The notes: generated by a model not told the origin, from the sequence alone. A DNA stretch of 64,000 nt from Bolinopsis microptera (GCF_026151205.1 NC_087073.1:15209837-15273836), one strand, 5' to 3'. Shown: positions 46,759 to 57,744, numbered from the stretch's first letter. Made by a program: numbers and translations.

Positions 46759-47147
46759 ATGCCTCGCTCCAACCAAGACGGAGATCAGCTGATGCAGTGC
46801 CCATATTATCCAAATCACATGGTAACACAGATGAGATTTCCTTATCATCTAATTAGGTGCAAAAAGGTGTGCATCTTAATCTTACCTACAATTTCAGACG
46901 GGAGATAATAAATTATAATGGATAAGTCGTTTGAAGAAGATAAAAGATGTTTTTATCCGCCTGACGGGACAGAGTTGGATTAAATAATGTCGACCTTTTT
47001 CTCCATAAATCTCCCCGTTTATTTATCTCCACAATTCCCTCACAATCACGAAGGAACGGAACACCAACAATGTCCGTACGACGCAAAGCATGTTATAATA
47101 CTAAGGAGCCGTTTTGAAGATCACATTAGGACCTGTGATAACTGATA
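46759..47147 (+). CDS. CHHC zinc-finger protein, GTSF1-like; exon structure unresolved
   Basis: Two U11-48K-type CHHC fingers lie 0.2 kb apart. Finger 1 is in an exon at 46759-46866 (36 codons, donor AAAAAG|gtgtgc): C14-PYYPN-H20-x9-H30-x3-C34, with the RFPYHLIRC sequence typical of GTSF1. Finger 2 lies at about 47070-47146: CPYDAKH-x9-HIRTC, then CDN and TGA. GTSF1 proteins have exactly two such fingers with about 13 residues between them and act in piRNA-guided silencing. The phases do not join: the good acceptor (aatttcag, 46896) leads to a stop after six codons (TGDNKL), and no in-frame acceptor precedes finger 2. Either an unseen splice exists, or finger 2 belongs to a separate frame (ATG at 46987), or the locus is degrading. 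Confidence 0.6.
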
Positions 47148-47711
47148 AGAGAGCTGTCATTGAACCTCAGCTGGGTTCGTCAAATTGTTATGCGATTTTG
47201 AACGAAATTCAAAAATCAGATTTATTAAAAAGGGAGCGGCCAGACGTTCTAAATGCTATGAACATGTCTACATGTCTACCTCTTCCTTAAATACCCTACA
47301 CATGGTCATTGGTCGCGTCTCCACGGATGAATTTGTTAGAACACCACCTTCTTATCTGTTTTGGGGACCTACTCAAGTAGAACATCCAAGTTAAGTGCTT
47401 TTGTGTGGCGGAGAGCGAGGGTAAATAGCCGGTAAATAAATTTATTTATTAAACAAGCTCTGAAGCGATTACGCATCTAATAACATTAACAAATATTGGT
47501 CTCAGTTGGGATTCTGAGCTGTCGTTTACACTCCTATTAATCTGCGTGAAAAAATGCTTTTGTACAATTAATGTATGTTGAATGTTGATGGCTAAGTTGC
47601 GATCTGAATGTGCTCTGAATGTGCTCCTCGAGCAATCGTTACAGTTTCTGGCAATTTTACCAAGTATAGTCATTACAAGTTCTCCGGTTCTCTTTAAACA
47701 CGAAAATTGTT
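47148..47711. other. Stretch without a supported gene
   Basis: A minus-strand frame open for 88 codons (47449-47715) is followed by AATAAATAAA-like sequence and could be an alternative last exon of the minus-strand gene that starts at 48197, but no phase-compatible acceptor was found. Confidence 0.35.
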
Positions 47712-48197
47712 TCACAAAATGAATGCAATGTAGATATCTGAGTTAAGTGCCTCCCTATCTCTCACTGTGTAGTTAGTAAAAAGGTAGAGGCGAAAACATT
47801 ATTATAATATGCACAAAACAATTCAAATTTATGCTCAAAAATGTTTGATCCTGTTTTCTGGTCCTAGATCTGAACCTTGTGGCCTTAATACCACTATTTA
47901 ACCTTTTACATCGAATCTACCTTGTAAACTGTAAAGGTAATTATAGGATCATCTTTACATTGTTTAGACCATTGAAATAGCTATAATATATGTTCAGTTT
48001 ACAGTTACTATACAGTATACAGTATACATACCCGAACCCCCGATGAGAATTATTTCGTATATGTTCTGCTTGAAGCCTCGTGTTTCAGAGAACTGAACAA
48101 TGTTCCCCGTTTTGCAAAGTGAGCCTCTCTTCGTCACTCCTTCTGGGGTTATCTTTACTATCGCATTATGTACAAGATAATCCGCCAAATTTGTCAT
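47712..48197 (-). CDS. Small two-exon gene, unknown function (about 72 aa)
   Basis: Exon 1 runs from the ATG at 48197 to 48032 (donor TCGG|gtatgt). Exon 2 runs from 47764 to 47712. The intron has a textbook branch-like TACTAAC and acceptor ctacacag. Phase 1 joins cleanly and gives about 72 residues, starting MTNLADYLVHNAIVKITPEG and ending IYIAFIL. No domain is recognised. The start lies 67 bp from the plus-strand gene at 48265, in divergent orientation. The second exon is short and less certain than the first. Confidence 0.4.
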
Positions 48198-48264
48198 TTT
48201 TCATTCAATTTTCCCATTAGAATAAGCATTGAGCAATTCATAGACCAATAGAGATTACAGAAAC
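48198..48264. promoter_or_regulatory. Candidate bidirectional promoter
   Basis: A 67-bp gap separates two divergent start codons (minus 48197, plus 48265). It contains CCAAT at 48245-48249, on the plus strand. Both 5' UTRs and the promoter would have to fit here or overlap. Confidence 0.4.
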
Positions 48265-50873
48265 ATGACGGGTAAAATAACAGCCGCCTTTACTGCCTCT
48301 TTTAACATACCGGTTTCTACCGCATTACAGCTGGCAAAGGACTTGTTGGAAGGTAAAGATAATAAGATTATACCCTACTAGTTTATAAGTTTAAACCAAC
48401 GGTTTAAAATAACTAACGCATACGAGAGGTAACACTGAAGTCTGCTCTACAGTCTTTGCCTACCCATATCCTCTCTTCGTCAAACCCGTAGCTCACTCCC
48501 AGGGTGCAGGCAGCATTTGACAGCTTCTTCTTGACTGTCATCTCTGTGACTCCCGTTATCTTCATTTCATTGTAGCTGTGACCAAGGCTCTCTATTCGGA
48601 TTGTGGAGGTGCAGAGTGTGCCACTGTCTGGGAGGATATTTATATCAGCACAAAAACCGGAGTAAGCCTCAGGCCTCTACTTTCGGCATAGAGTTGCCGT
48701 AGAAATGGCAAACAATTTTCTTAGTTAAAGCCTTTTGAGAAAAATTTTGTATTTGCTCCAAGCAACCCAGGGCCACCCACCTACTATTTAATTAAGTGCA
48801 ACTTATAACAGTATAACATGTATAATATGAAAAAATACAAATCATTAACTAGGACCAAGTACTTTAGTTTATTTAATTAAATGTAAATTGTAAGTAAGGT
48901 AAATTAAAAGTGTGTACCTGATGAGGTATCGCACTTCGTCTTGCTCTGGTCTGGTGATGTGATCTCCTGACTGGTGAACACTGTGACAGTGCCTCCCCAA
49001 CAGTCCTCCCCCTCGCACTTACACTCTTCTTCGTCTCTAGAACACTGGTAGGTAGAGTAGCTACTCTTCCAATAAATCAGCACTTTGTCTATACAATCAA
49101 CCTTGGGTATAAGATCCGTGAATAGAGATGAAGTGTTAGCTTGGAGAAGCTGAATAGTTTTTCCAAAAAGATTAGTGTGATCTGTGATAAATATTGAGTA
49201 CCATTCGTTTTAGCATCTTTAATCTAACCTGATACAGCGTTATTCTAAACCAAGCGTTGTTTCTCTCGTCAGGGACAATCGTAGCTTTTGTGAGCCTGTC
49301 TCCGTCTATTGCATAAGAGCCATTACTTCCCCCATACAATCCAGAAACTTCTATCTCACCGTCCGATAGACTCAGTATATTTGTTCCTGCGTAATTCAGT
49401 GTTTTTGAAGTCATCAGCCTTTTCTATTTCTTTCTGTGCGACTAGTGATTTAAACATGCATACAAATAATAGCAATAGTTGTCTTAGATTCTATACTAGA
49501 ACAATCACAAACTTTCTCGTATTCTATATTTTCTTACCTTCTACTAAACAGAAGAAAATGAGGAAAATGTCAACTTTTACTACACTCATTAAGATTAAAA
49601 TCTTGTCAGATTTTACATCACGTAAAATCTGGCATCGAATATATAATACGGAATATATAATACGGAATAAAGAAAAGCTAGGTGGATATGACTGATAGAA
49701 ATTTCTCGCTCAGGATGCAAATCTTTTGTCACGTGTATAGCTGCGGGGCGTGTATATTGTATAAGACCTCTATACTTATAGGGAAAATTGTTCGGAAGTT
49801 AAATGCTTTCCTTTCCGTATTTATTTTGACAGCTTCTTCTAAAGAAATTTGTTAAGCAATATTTGCTGTGAGTAGGTGGGCTAGAAGATTCCGCAACACG
49901 GTAGTCAGTATTCTTTTTCAGTTCCTTCTTTCAAGTTTTTACAAATTTCCAGTTCTTTAGAACCATACTATCACCTGATGAGATATATTCTGGCAAAACT
50001 TCAGCTCACCATAAAAATTGAATCCCAACTCAAGTACCTAAAAGATGATAATATGGTAGGGTCTTCAATTCCAATGAATCAATTGTATACTGTATAGGAC
50101 GAATGTTGTAACTTTTGGCGGTAAGTTTTAAGAATTCGAGAAGCTTCTATAACTTTGAGATTGGCCACCACAAAGCAGAAGTCATATACTACCGCTTGAT
50201 ATACGGGAAGTCAAACTACCGGTTGTTACGCGGGAAGTCGAACTACCGCAAGCTAATTGAGCATGCTGACTATAATTCTCTCATTTCTTATTACTTCAGT
50301 GCTAGATAATCAGCAGAGAAACAACCTGCCAGCAACGACCTCAAACACACACGAAATAGAACAAGCCCTGTCAAATGAATGGGACATAGGTTGGTAGTTT
50401 GTCATCGCTATTATTTAACTAACAATGCATGTCTTTGTATTGTAATTGCATATCTCTGTGCACTGTGTACACTATACGTGTCATTACTTTTGCCCGTCAG
50501 CTTTTGGAGTCAACCATGATTTATGCAGAATAATACACAATTTGGTAAGCATGATCTCCCAACCACGGCCACTGAGTTGTCATCAGCAGCAACGATTAGC
50601 CGTCCCCATCGAGACTTGTGTATCAAGTTGAATGACCCTTCCTGTCGTTATTAGACACGTGTACTAATCTTCTAGAATGTGTTGCTCGCTCTAGATTGTT
50701 CTAGAAACCTCTCCATAATACACGCTGCATAATAGTGTGCAGAATACTGAGCCACCACAGTTGCTCCACTGATTACGTAAGCCGCTGTTTATAATTATAA
50801 CCTGTTATGTATTGCAGAGGCGCCTGCTGCAGTCCAGACAGCAAATCAGAGACCGTGGTTAATTAAATTGTAG
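48265..50873 (+). CDS. Small three-exon gene, unknown function (77 aa)
   Basis: Exons 48265-48352, 50300-50389 and 50818-50873. Donors are GAAG|gtaaag and ATAG|gttggt; acceptors are ttacttcag and tattgcag. Both joins are phase 1 and the frame is open to TAG at 50871, giving 77 residues. The sequence starts MTGKITAAFTASFNIPVSTA, passes through LQLAKDLLEV, which looks helical, then a polar Asn/Thr-rich stretch, and ends RPWLIKL. No signal peptide or known family. Three exons agreeing in phase make it likely to be real. The first intron (about 1.9 kb) contains a complete gene on the opposite strand (48413-49589). Confidence 0.5.
48413..49589 (-). CDS. Secreted-type protein with F5/8C-like region and DUF3011-like C-terminus
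   Basis: Well-supported exons on the minus strand: A 49414-49229, B 49149-48918 (acceptor actattcag), C 48627-48413 (acceptor cctcccag). Phases 0 and 1 agree, giving 210 residues from the Met at 49414. Exon A holds SYAIDGD and NNAWFRITLYQ, like the discoidin/fucolectin (F5/8C) core. Exon B is Cys- and acid-rich (ECKCEGEDCWGG). Exon C ends with ACTLGVSYGFDEERIWV followed by CRADF, matching the DUF3011 pattern C-x-x-G-x-S-x-G-x-D...IWV...CRAxF. A possible signal-peptide exon is at 49589-49538 (MSVVKVDIFLIFFCLVE), but its phase-1 donor gtaaga does not fit exon A; a weaker phase-0 donor would. Likely an extracellular carbohydrate-binding or immune-type protein. Confidence 0.65.
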
Positions 50874-51544
50874 CAAATTGAACTTATATGTACATGTAGT
50901 TTTATAGTTAATAGCCGTGTACGGTATTAATCTGATAGTTTAAACTATTTACCAACAGCTGTACAATGAAATTCTTGACAAATCCTTCATGTTTTACCTC
51001 TTCGGTCGAGTCATTTGTAATATGACACTTAGCTAGAAGGCCGATTTAACATCCAAACCTCAATTAATTAAATTGTTCCGGCAGAATCTCAATGCTCCAA
51101 GTATGGAATGTATCATAGTGATCGGGTGATAATGATCGGGTGATGATGATCGGGTTTGGGGCTACGATAGTCTCTTTTATTAAGCGAAACAAAATGGAAA
51201 ATTAAAGGATCCAGATTAAGGGTGATAGCCACAATATGAAAGAAAGAACCACCTTCCACCATAATACACATTACCTGGATGATCCACCGATGACTCATAG
51301 TTTTTCACCTATGAACTCCATCAAGAATATAACTCTGAAAATTATGATAAATAATCCCAACTAAATTCGAGCCACTTTGAGTTAAGATTTAGGTTGCATT
51401 TGTATTGTTGGGTAATGAGTTACGGATATGATTACTGTTAGTTGCTAGTTGCTAGCTATTTGGACGATTCATTGCTCCGATGATACTGTTAACTTAGTGT
51501 CGATGCAATTGTAATCGAAATATTATTTGGAAAACTGACCCTGA
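50874..51544. other. Intergenic stretch, nothing recognised
   Basis: It contains the short repeat GATAATGATCGGGTGATGATG near 51125. No gene is supported. Confidence 0.4.
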
Positions 51545-53204
51545 ATGGACACTAAATTTTCATTGAATGAAGAAAAGGAACGAAATATTGGAAAATTTCC
51601 AGAAGAATTGACGAAGGACAAACAGGTGATACATGACTTGCTGCTGTATAATATACTCTCTGCAGCATAGGGCTGCATTGTGCACATCTAATTACAACTC
51701 TTATATGGTCACTAATGGAAATACCATTATCTGTAACACGAGACTGTCAGGTGAGGTCTTTGGAGTGCTGACATGCTATCTCGTGACCCTCACATGTCTC
51801 ATTAGCCATGGCTCAAAGGAAATATTTTCCAACTCTGGCGCTCTTGCAAACTAGGAAAGAGCTAGGTTGAGGAATAAATAAGCAAGAGACCAAACAATCA
51901 GCAGTTTTAATACTTCCAACATTACTTTATAACACATACATTAAGGTGAGGCTTAAGTTTCAATGTGTATCTGGTTTTCTCAGGAGACCAGACCTCACAC
52001 CTTTGGATATGCCATTCGCTAGGAGGGCTCTAATAAATATGTAAAAATTTTTCCATTTGAATTTGTGATTAAGACCTATGTTCATTGTTTATTACCGATA
52101 ATGTAATCTCTTTAAGTCAGTGACATCTCTTTAATTCAGTGTAAACCGAAGACGAAGAAGACTGTAATGTGGAAAAAGCAGATAAAGAGACCTAGGACTG
52201 AGCTGGGGGCTATGCGTGAATACGATAGAGGGGTCGAACTGAACACAGTCACACAGTTACAGCTCAACCCGACTTCAGAAGGAGTGACAGTTGCTGCTTT
52301 TGACTTAGAAACCTGCGGACTCGAAAAGACTAGCGATATTTTGCAGGTGACATACGATCTTTTCAAGGATTTGCAGCTGCGAAAACTTCCTACGCTTTGC
52401 GTTCTGTTATAAATTTAGCACCTCTTCCAATATTGTAATTCAATGTAACACCTGGTTCCATTTCAGATAGGAGTAAAGAAATTCACCTTCAACTCGAATG
52501 AAACAGATGTTGAGGAGTTCAATCAGTATGTAACTCCCTCAGGCGATATACCTTCCTCAGCTTCAAGAGTAAACAACCTGTATCGTGAAGGAGACCGCCT
52601 TGTTAAAAGGACACCTTCAGGTGATCAGATAGCACTGGAAACATTACCCATAGGAGCTGCCTTAACAGAAATGTGGTGTTGGTTGTTGACGGGTTGCAGT
52701 CAAGTTATCCTTGTTGGATTCAATAATGCTGCCTTTGATGATCCCGTCTTGCTCTACCACTCAAAGAAACATTGTGAAGAGGAGCTCATGCTCAGAGTGA
52801 GAACTGCTACATATAGTGCTGATCTCCGCTCTATTGTTGGGTGGAAGGGCAAACTAGAGGCCCACTACAACTCTTGTCAAGGACCGCCTATCCAGTTTCA
52901 CGATGCTCTCGCTGATTGTATGGCCGTATGCCACATCCTTAAGAGCAAAAATGTATCATACGAACAGTTGAAAAAAACAGCAGTTTCAATTGAAAGCATC
53001 GTGCAGAAACTTACACATCCTCTTCTGAAAGCTAAATTGGTGACTCCCATTGTGGCAGAAAAGATTGGTGCTTTTACATGTGCAGACTACTTTAATTTAT
53101 CAGAGAACGAACTCATTAGGTTCTTAAAAACACACGGGGTGCCCAAGAAATCAATAACTGTATGTGTAAAGGAACGCCTTAAATACAAAGATTTATTAAG
53201 TTAA
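51545..53204 (+). CDS. DEDDh-type 3'-5' exonuclease-like protein (341 aa)
   Basis: Exons 51545-51625, 52140-52346 and 52467-53204. Both joins are phase 0 (CAG|gtgata, CAG|gtgaca; acceptors ttaattcag, catttcag). The DnaQ/RNase T exonuclease motifs are complete: Exo I FDLETCGL (D82, E84), Exo II GFNNAAFD (D187), Exo III HDALAD (H241, D246). These residues bind two metal ions and cleave DNA or RNA from the 3' end. A Lys/Arg-rich region precedes the fold (32-46). After the fold, 90 residues end in a helical, Lys-rich segment (IRFLKTHGVPKKSITV). Closest in kind to TREX-like and other animal single-domain exonucleases; the exact family was not identified. AATAAA at 53203-53208 overlaps the stop codon. 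The gene is bracketed by two direct repeats. Confidence 0.85.
51637..52038 (+). repeat. About 400-bp direct repeat, copy 1 (in intron 1 of the exonuclease gene)
   Basis: It matches 53588-54004 almost throughout, e.g. AGACTGTCAGGTGAGGT, GGAGTGCTGACATGCTATCT and the end AGGAGGGCTCTAATAAA. Each copy ends with an AATAAA motif. By eye most of the first 200 bp is identical and the second half more diverged. Could be a solo LTR or a MITE; ends do not show clear TG...CA or inverted repeats. Confidence 0.85.
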
Positions 53205-53587
53205 TAAAATTTTATTTTCAATTCAATTTCAAGCTTTTGCCGAGATTATAGACAGTGGTATGTTATAGAAAATGATAATATTCAATATGTAGTTACCTTT
53301 TCAATTTAGTTTACCGAAAATTGTATCGTTGCATTCTACTTGTGTTGTAACTCAAAAATGTAGTCAAAATAAAAACAAACGCGATTTTTGCTTCAACACA
53401 AAATGCCCATTTTGGGCATGAGTGTATTGTACGATCTGGCCAAAAACTTTTTGGGAGTAAGGCCCTTATATAATATACCTTCGGTAATCCGTTCATAAAT
53501 CGGTGGGCACTCGACGTTATAAAATTTACTGAGAGAAAAAATAATTTCAGGCAATAGATGACGTACTGTTGTACCATAAAATACTCT

Positions 53588-54004
53588 CTTGCTGCTGTAT
53601 TATATACTCTCTGCAGCATAGGGCTGCATTAGTGTATTGTGCACATCTAATTACAACTCTTATATGGTCACTAATGGAAATACCATTATGTTTAACACGA
53701 GACTGTCAGGTGAGGTGTTTGGAGTGCTGACATGCTATCTCGTGACCCTCACATGTCTCATTAGCCATGACTCAAAAGCTCAAAGGAAATATTGTCAACA
53801 CTTGGCTCACATACAAACTAGGAAAAAGCTATGTTAAGTAATTAATAGCCCAGAGAGCAGTGAATGTGAAGTTTTAATACTTTCAACACTACTATATAAC
53901 AAATAATTTGAGGTAAGATTAAGTTCCAATGTGTAACTGGTTCTCTCAGGAGACCAGACCTCATATCTTTTGGTTTGCCTTCCTCTAGGAGGGCTCTAAT
54001 AAAC
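53588..54004 (+). repeat. About 400-bp direct repeat, copy 2 (3' of the exonuclease gene)
   Basis: Same orientation as 51637-52038, about 1.95 kb away. It starts 384 bp after the exonuclease stop codon. It has a short insert, AGTGTA, after GGGCTGCATT relative to copy 1. Confidence 0.85.
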
Positions 54005-54609
54005 AAATAAATATACACTTAAACTATTCGGTTTTGTGTCTATCACGTTGATTCATACATTACTTGCTTGATTGATTACTGTGCTCGACTATACTGCAGT
54101 AGATGTCTCAAACTTGATACAAATCCAACATATATATACCGGATCGAAGCATTTGAGAGTTGAGACCCAACAAAATCCGAAGTTCTATTTGCGGACTGAA
54201 ATTGTGCGACTATTACTATAAATCTGGATCCCTTAATTTCCCATATCAATTTGCTGAAATCCCGTCCTAAAACTGATCAGTCCCAAAACTGATAACAGCT
54301 AAATTTACATGTGGGATATTATTTAGAGTTTATTAGCTTCTTTGGCAAAACACATGTAGTGATCCACACGATCTAGGTCCCGAATCCTATCAAAAATTAC
54401 AATCATCATACTTCATCTGGAACCAGACGTAACCATACATAACATGACGATTGTGATAATTACTCACTCAAAAGGATTAAAACGCCACTGTCACGATGGA
54501 CATACATAAGTGTATTTCAAGATATTTCATCGAGTATTTGATTTATTATAAATGTGATTATAATTCAATTTAATTATGAATTAACTGGTGAACATAATAT
54601 TTCATTCAG
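54005..54609. other. Intergenic stretch, nothing recognised
   Basis: Probably contains the unseen first exon of the gene whose exons begin at 54610. Confidence 0.35.
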
Positions 54610-56787
54610 GTCAAACAGAGTTACGTCAGAGAATGTATCATGTAAGTTATAAATACTGTTATTTTCACTTCAGTGCACAAGCCTGGTTAGCTCAGTCGGT
54701 AGAGCATCAGACTTTTAATCTGAGGGTCACGGGTTCGAGTCCCGTATCAGGCTGCTTGACTTTTGTCAACGGCCTCTCCACAGAAATACCTTATTTATAC
54801 TTTAAGTTTGATCTATCTGGGGATTCTAAATTGCAGCGAAATCTTAATTGTTTATCTAAGAAACTAAGAACACAACTTTCGGAGCACAAACCAAGTAACG
54901 AGAATCTACGAGTGAGATGAAATCTACTGTCCAGTGTCCACAGTTCGTCCTAACAGTCCCTATAGCTATCAGACCAAAGTTACTGCTAGCAACTGATTCC
55001 ATTACAAATGTAATCAAATAATTTCATGCTTACACAGTTCACAATTGTTTTCTCATAATAAAACAGACGTAATTCTCATCCCTATGTAGTTGATCACAAT
55101 ATCACCTATAAGCGCGATAACGTGTCAATTTTTGGCCGTTTAATTTGTGAAAGTACAGTTGTGGATGGAAAATATTCGTGGTATTGTGAAATTAAGATAC
55201 AATAGTAAGCAATAGTTGTATTGTCACAAGGAGACTATAAGAATGTTTTGATTCTGTATAAATATTTTAAGTTTTACTGAAGCATATCTCCCACGTGGTG
55301 TAGGGGCTAGCATCTGTGGCTTTCACCCACAAGACCCGGGTTCGATTCCCGGCGTGGGAACGTGTTTTCTCTTTTTTTTCTCTACCAAACTGTCAGCTAT
55401 ACTGAACCATTTGCAGGTTAGCAAGTGTTAGAAGGAAGGAACAACCTCCTTCCTGGGGCCTATTTTTCGGCAGGTCTTCTACTAGTCGATAGCTATTGCA
55501 TCTCTCGCATAGTTTCAGTAACTTGATTCTGTATCAGCTCATTGGATATCTCTAAAAGCCAACATTGATATCTGTAACTTTGGTAATCATTATAAGCCAA
55601 AATGTGACGAATTTTGCGTTTTGCAGGAAGAGGTCCAGGGACTGGATAGCCACGAAAGAGCGAATGCACATTCTGATGGTTGCAGTCCCTTGCCTTTACA
55701 GTCGGTTAGTTGCTAAGATATATTAATTGATATTTTAAATGTGCTTTTTCCCTAATTTTTAAATAGTTTAGTGTGGGATCTGGGATCAAATGTTTTTTGA
55801 TAGGAGTATTAATTGTCACATGTTTGTCTGGGAAATAGCGCCCCGCAAACTATGTTTAACTTCTGGGCGCTAAAGACATATGACGTTGAAGTATGACTAT
55901 TTGCGCGTACGTACCATCTTGTCTACATACATAAGTATAGCTAGCTAGATACGGCCACTGTACTCAGAAGGGCGATTTCAGCGATTTTAATCAGATACTG
56001 ATCATAATTCATAGGGTTACCCTCGGATTTATCATAGCGCGTCGGAGATAGCTCGGATTTTTACGCCGATTCACGATTGGACTACCCGGTACCCCAGGAA
56101 ACCGCCGACCAAATCGTTTCGCAGAGCGGCGAATGGAAGAAGGATCTGCCAATTCCAAGAGGCGATAGGATTTGCCCTCGGACCCGATAGGGAATTCGAA
56201 TCCTATTGGATCCGAGAGCAAATCCGAGAGGAGATACCTAGTATTTGAAATATCGGAACCGATATTATTGAAAGAAGTTAACTTCAGGATCAGATCAGCT
56301 TCATTTTAAGTTGATCCAAGGCTAACAATCTTGATATTTTATTATGTCGCCAAATGAGGGTGTGAGTACTGAGTTGGGGGCTATTAGCTATATCGGTAAA
56401 TGAAGCTAGAAGTGGATGCACATTACCATATCACTATCATTATTTTCCTTAATCTATAAAAGTATAAATCGTTATCAGAATTACGTACATTTTGGATGGG
56501 GCCGTTATCAGAATTACGTACATTCTGGATGGGGTCGCTGATTGTTGAACTTTGTACCAGAAGGATCTTTGCGACTTCCGGCTAAATCTCTTCCGAAAGG
56601 TTGATGACGTTATTGTCAATGATGATCCTTCATCAAGGTAAATCTCTTCCATATTCTAGATAACAATAATAATACTGAAATTGTATTAATTATTGTTGAT
56701 TTTGTTTCGTTGTTCACCTGTAACGTATGACAATGTCTAGTGTGTTTTATATTCAGGTGGTTTCGGTTGAGCAAGCAAAATGTCTGA
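54610..56787 (+). CDS. Multi-exon gene, unknown function (98 codons visible, start not found)
   Basis: Five consecutive exon-like blocks agree in phase: 54610-54641 (donor CAT|gtaagt), 54837-54911, 55627-55704, 56561-56637 (AAG|gtaaat) and 56757-56787, ending TGA. Acceptors are tcattcag, aattgcag, ttttgcag, tgtaccag and atattcag. They read QTELRQRMYHRNLNCLSKKL, then a probable coiled-coil (NENLREEVQGLDSHE), then KDLCDFRLNLFRKVDDVIVN and end RWFRLSKQNV. The first block needs a preceding exon ending in phase 1. No family recognised. tRNA-Lys lies in the first visible intron and tRNA-Glu in the second, both on the same strand. Confidence 0.5.
54681..54753 (+). tRNA. tRNA-Lys (anticodon TTT)
   Basis: 73 nt with a full cloverleaf. 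The acceptor GCCTGGT pairs with ATCAGGC (one G-T). The A box is TAGCTCAGTCGG and the B box GGTTCGAGTCC. The anticodon stem CAGAC/ATCTG (one C-A mismatch or shifted pair) frames the loop CTTTTAA. A TTTT terminator follows at 54760. No intron; CCA is not encoded, as in eukaryotes. Confidence 0.97.
55289..55360 (+). tRNA. tRNA-Glu (anticodon TTC)
   Basis: 72 nt. The acceptor TCCCACG pairs with CGTGGGA. The B box is GGTTCGATTCC. The anticodon stem TGTGG/CCACA frames the loop CTTTCAC. A T-rich terminator (TTTT, then T8) follows within 15 bp. Sequence matches the usual animal tRNA-Glu pattern. Confidence 0.97.
55361..56560. other. Intron and flanking sequence with GC-richer patch at 55980-56235
   Basis: Apart from the exon at 55627-55704, no gene is supported. 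The 70-codon minus-strand frame at 56009-56221 lies in a GC-richer patch with a repeated CCTCTCGGATTTGC/GCAAATCC theme (inverted GGATTTGCCCTCGGA and TCCGAGAGCAAATCC), so it is probably a repeat. Confidence 0.4.
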
Positions 56788-57740
56788 TCTTACAGACGAG
56801 AGTCGGGAGATTCTATAGATATCAGAGCGGCCGGCGGCGAGATTCTAGAACAAACCCATATTTTAAAGATGAAAGAACTTTATAGATTACAAAGCGAACT
56901 CGATCAGATATGTAAACACTAAACAGTTGGATCAGTTTTAACGATATGATACGAATACTATCTTGTTTTCAAGGTCATGTTATCTTTGAGGGAAAATATC
57001 TCCTGTTATGTTCAGAAAACGTTCCTTTTTCGCATTATATTTGATAGTTATATGTATAATATTTGAACTTACAGCGGTTTATTATGAGGGATTAAAATAT
57101 CGTTCAAAAATGAGCTCAGCTGGTATAAACATGATCTTCACGGTTAGTGTTAGTACCCAGTACCGGGTTAGTACCATGCAATCACTCTGAGCTTGATTTA
57201 GTTTTGCCCAAGGTTTGTTATTTATAATACTAATAAAATTATTGTGTCATTATTAATGATTAACGACTCATTGAGGTGGCATACTTATCACGTCGCAATT
57301 AACTAATTTAAACATTGAGGCTTATAACAGACATATTATACATGTACATATAATAATAGACATTTTGATTCCAAACTAACGGACGCCTTTTAAATATTTA
57401 AGTCAAGATGAGTACTGATCGGTGATCCATCGGTTAAATTTTATGTTTGATTTTATTCGGATCATGACTGCAGTAATTTCTATCCCATACCATCAGAATA
57501 AAAAACAATGGTTTTATATTATTCCACACGTAATCCTTACCTAATTCAAATGTAATCGTGTAATTTCAAACCGATAGGCAATAACTGGCATTGCAACAAA
57601 TGAGTGTAACATCTTGTGTACTCCGCAGTTTTAATAATCCTTATCTTACAGCTAATATGAACGACATAGCTGCGCCTCTTCCACTTAGACGTTCAGATAT
57701 CCCCCTGGAAGAGGCGTTTTTTATAACGGACAAACTCCTT
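56788..57740. other. Intergenic stretch, nothing recognised
   Basis: No gene supported. A 31-codon frame (ATG 57657) overlaps an inverted repeat, CGCCTCTTCCA / CTGGAAGAGGCG, at 57675-57719. Confidence 0.4.
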
Positions 57741-57744
57741 CCTG

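Noticed and set aside
47449-47715. 88-codon minus-strand frame followed by AATAAA
   Set aside because: No acceptor gives a phase compatible with the exon at 48032-48197; kept only as a possible alternative end.
50115-50309. 64-codon frame with GKSNYR repeated
   Set aside because: Caused by a 29-bp direct repeat; it overlaps exon 2 of the 77-residue gene in another frame.
51637-54004. A complete LTR retrotransposon carrying an exonuclease
   Set aside because: No reverse transcriptase, gag, primer-binding site or TG...CA ends; one repeat copy is inside an intron of the gene.
56009-56221. Minus-strand 70-codon frame in a GC-richer patch
   Set aside because: It overlaps inverted GGATTTG-type repeats and has no splice context.
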